Assembly: GCA_020629135.1 (NCBI GenBank)
Contig: JAHDDX010000016.1
Coordinates: forward strand, 1 to 42,370
Origin: Hellea sp.
Lineage (GTDB): Bacteria > Pseudomonadota > Alphaproteobacteria > Caulobacterales > Maricaulaceae
Length of the DNA stretch: 42,370 nucleotides
Direction: 5' to 3'
This document shows, in pieces, positions 40,564 to 42,370 of the stretch. The position numbers were made by a program, and so were the translations under genes. The first letter of the stretch is position 1. Each line of letters opens with the position of its first letter. The notes beneath the pieces are model-generated. The model searched no databases, was not told where the DNA came from, and worked only from the letters and a program-made list of their open reading frames with translations.

Positions 40564-41709
40564 CTAAAGCCATTCGGCTTTGTCCTGTCCCAAGGCGGGG
40601 GCGGGGTGAGGGGGTTTATCATCCGCGCCGGAAAATTTCATTGGGGAGGTAATGGTCGGGAATTGACCGCCATCGCTGCGCGCTAGGATCTGTGTCATAT
40701 GCCGGGCCATGGCCTGCGGGTCGGTCAGGGCCTGCGCGATATTATTGATCGGGCCGGCGGGAATATTTTGCGCTTCAAGTTCCGCTAAGAGCGCATCGCG
40801 CGTCCAGGATTTCAATGCGGGTTCTATTTGTGCGTTTAGGTCCGCGCGGTTTTTGACCCGGGCCGCATTGGTTTGATAGAGGTCAGATTTTGCCAGTTCG
40901 GGCCTGTTGATCAGGCCACAAAATCGCTCAAACTGCCTGTCATTCCCGACCGCGAGAATGAACCAGCCATCTTTGACCGGGTAAGCCTGATAGGGGACAA
41001 TATTCGGATGGGCATTGCCCATGCGTGTGGGTGCCACGCCTGAGCTAAGGTAATTCAATCCTTGATTGGCGAGCACCGCCAGATTGGTATCAAACAGGGC
41101 CATATCAATATGCTGACCGACACCAGTTCGAGCCCGTTGGTGTAGCGCGGCCTGAATGGCAATGACGCTGTAGAGGCCCGTAAAAATATCGGCAAACGCG
41201 ACGCCGGTTTTGATCGGAGGGCCGTCGCTTTCCCCGGTAATGTCCATCAGCCCGCTCATGCCTTGAATAATAAAATCATAGCCGGGTCGATCCGCATAAG
41301 GACCGGTTTGACCAAATCCGGTGATCGAACAATAAACCAGTTTCGGATTAATCTCGGACAGGCTCGCATAATCCAGACCATATTTTTTAAGACCGTCTTT
41401 TTTGAAATTCTCGATGACTATATCCGCGTCCGCGATCAGCGCCTTGATTTTGTCTTGACCTTGCGGGGTGGAGAAATCAATGACAGCAGAGCGCTTGCCG
41501 CGATTACAGGCATGGAAATAGGCGGCGTCCTGACTGCCGTCCGGATTGTCCAAAAAGGGCGGCCCCCACTTTCGAGTGTCATCGCCCGCGGGGCTTTCGA
41601 TTTTTAAGATATCCGCGCCAAGATCGGCCAGGACCTGTCCGGCCCAGGGCCCGGCGAGAATACGGGCGAGTTCGAGGACGCGAACGCCTTTAAGAGGGCG
41701 GTCGCTCAT
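40564..41709 (-). CDS. Family III CoA-transferase (CaiB/BaiF type)
   Basis: A 381-residue class III acyl-CoA transferase, moving CoA between carboxylic acids. LKGVRVLELARILAGPWAGQ and LADLGADILKIESPAGDDTR are the N-terminal signatures. RPGYDFIIQGMSGLMDITG and GVAFADIFTGLY follow; Asp174 in the latter matches the catalytic Asp169 of formyl-CoA transferase. Length is slightly below the usual ~400. The start overlaps the stop of the glutamine amidotransferase gene (ATGA). The acid cannot be told; carnitine-, oxalate-, glutarate- and itaconate-type enzymes all look alike at this level. A role in acyl-CoA handling of carnitine-like compounds would fit the Rieske operon nearby but is speculative. 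Confidence 0.92.
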   Translation of the reverse strand: MSDRPLKGVRVLELARILAGPWAGQVLADLGADILKIESPAGDDTRKWGPPFLDNPDGSQDAAYFHACNRGKRSAVIDFSTPQGQDKIKALIADADIVIENFKKDGLKKYGLDYASLSEINPKLVYCSITGFGQTGPYADRPGYDFIIQGMSGLMDITGESDGPPIKTGVAFADIFTGLYSVIAIQAALHQRARTGVGQHIDMALFDTNLAVLANQGLNYLSSGVAPTRMGNAHPNIVPYQAYPVKDGWFILAVGNDRQFERFCGLINRPELAKSDLYQTNAARVKNRADLNAQIEPALKSWTRDALLAELEAQNIPAGPINNIAQALTDPQAMARHMTQILARSDGGQFPTITSPMKFSGADDKPPHPAPALGQDKAEWL

Positions 41710-42370
41710 GATGCATTTAGGAAGTCGAGGATCTGTTTTTGAATATCGGTCTTAACCGGTTTTTTCAGGCTGTTGAGGGCGCGGTTTCCGATTTCTTTTG
41801 AAATCGTCGTACCGATGCGCGCTGTGACCAGGTCTTTGACATAATCCGGGGTAAACTCCGGATGGGGTTGGAAACTTAGGCCCCAATCCCCATAGGCCAG
41901 CCCTGCATAGGCACAAAAATCAGATTGGGCGATTACGCGGGCTTCTTCGGGTAAATTGACGACCTGGTCCTGATGCCAGGCACATTGAGTTGTTGATTGA
42001 ATGACCGTGCCGTTTTCATCCAGCAATTCATAATCCAGCGCACCAATGCCCCAGCCCTTATCCGATTTGACGACCTTGCCGCCAAAAGCCTGGGCCATGA
42101 TCTGGTGGCCAAAACAAATACCCACGATTTTCTTATCCTTGACCCGGGCCCAGTTTAAAAAGGCTTCGAGCGGCGGGATCCAGGGATGGTCTTCGTAAAC
42201 CCCATGCCTTGATCCGGTGACAAACCAGACGTCGCAGCTCTCGGGATCATCAGGAAATTCGCCGTCCAGCACTGCGTAATATTCAACCTGTTGAGGCGCG
42301 ATACCCAGCAGCACACGGCTCATCTCATCATAATCGCCGTGCTGGTCGCGTAGATTTTCCGGCGACCGTC
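41706..42370 (-). CDS. Class I glutamine amidotransferase, start beyond the window
   Basis: At least 220 residues of a GATase1-domain protein (stand-alone GMP-synthase-like amidotransferase). The Cys nucleophile is in GICFGHQIMAQAFGG, and the His/Glu of the triad are in FQPHPEFTPDY. CDVWFVTGSRHGVYED contributes the oxyanion-loop region. The first ATG in the window is at 42323, but the frame stays open to the right edge, and the residues before it (PENLRDQHGDYDEM) match the N-terminal 'HGDYxxMxxxLL' of this family. The true start is therefore outside, and that ATG is internal. Such proteins include gamma-glutamyl hydrolases such as PuuD-like enzymes, but this one lacks the PuuD pattern. Coupled to the CoA-transferase by a 4-nt overlap. 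Confidence 0.9.
   Translation of the reverse strand, partial: RSPENLRDQHGDYDEMSRVLLGIAPQQVEYYAVLDGEFPDDPESCDVWFVTGSRHGVYEDHPWIPPLEAFLNWARVKDKKIVGICFGHQIMAQAFGGKVVKSDKGWGIGALDYELLDENGTVIQSTTQCAWHQDQVVNLPEEARVIAQSDFCAYAGLAYGDWGLSFQPHPEFTPDYVKDLVTARIGTTISKEIGNRALNSLKKPVKTDIQKQILDFLNAS

Noticed and set aside
41706-42323. Complete amidotransferase gene starting at the ATG at 42323
   Set aside because: The frame is open to the window edge, and the residues upstream of that ATG match the family N-terminus.

Overview
The window reads as chromosomal DNA of a free-living alphaproteobacterium, most likely marine. The evidence is gene content and order. A gltB-gltD pair faces uppP, and an NDUFA9-type epimerase lies close by, an arrangement I associate with Alphaproteobacteria. 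There is also a large TonB-dependent receptor, several predicted lipoproteins, glutathione-dependent formaldehyde oxidation, and a tRNA with encoded CCA. Base composition looks close to 50% GC by eye. A Maricaulales/Hyphomonadaceae-type host is a guess. No insertion sequence, phage gene or CRISPR array was recognised.

Layout, left side. 1-4162 (+): the C-terminal part of an M1 aminopeptidase, then a two-gene unit of a PiT-like membrane protein and an unrecognised soluble protein. 4163-10086 (-): glutamate synthase gltD-gltB. 10087-10565: an AT-rich divergent regulatory region with repeats. 10566-12538 (+): uppP and a coupled serine beta-lactamase-family protein. 12535-14536 (-): a lipoprotein-like SAM methyltransferase and an NDUFA9-like epimerase. 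14674-15453 (+): a lipoprotein/beta-barrel protein ending at a bidirectional terminator. 15504-17640 (-): a DUF4345-like membrane protein and gamma-glutamyltransferase. 17688-19144 (+): a P1/DmpA-type peptidase and a GNAT acetyltransferase. 19232-19308: tRNA-Arg(ACG).

Layout, right side. 19518-25830 (+): TonB-dependent receptor, APC permease, agmatinase-family ureohydrolase, TPR-sulfotransferase. 25819-30824 (-): a formaldehyde-detoxification operon (frmA, VOC protein, AT-rich unknown gene, fghA, lipoprotein amidohydrolase). 31031-38975 (+): a seven-gene catabolic operon of Rieske oxygenase, PuuB-like FAD oxidase, unknown membrane protein, beta-alanine:pyruvate-type aminotransferase, cupin, succinate-semialdehyde dehydrogenase and GABA aminotransferase. 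39345-40037 (-): a secreted Cys-rich protein with its own terminator. 40126-40401: a decayed VOC pseudogene. 40564-42370 (-): a class I glutamine amidotransferase (cut by the window edge) coupled to a CaiB-type CoA-transferase.

The most interesting block is 19.5-39 kb, which looks like one metabolic neighbourhood for nitrogenous compounds. The ureohydrolase and permease would handle guanidino compounds or polyamines. The Rieske enzyme belongs by motif to the carnitine/betaine-type oxygenases, which cleave C-N bonds and in several cases release formaldehyde. It is divergent from a complete glutathione-dependent formaldehyde oxidation operon. The genes after it would take omega-amino acids (beta-alanine, GABA) to semialdehydes and succinate. 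My working hypothesis is a pathway for an N-methylated omega-amino acid or polyamine derivative; the substrate cannot be read from the sequence.
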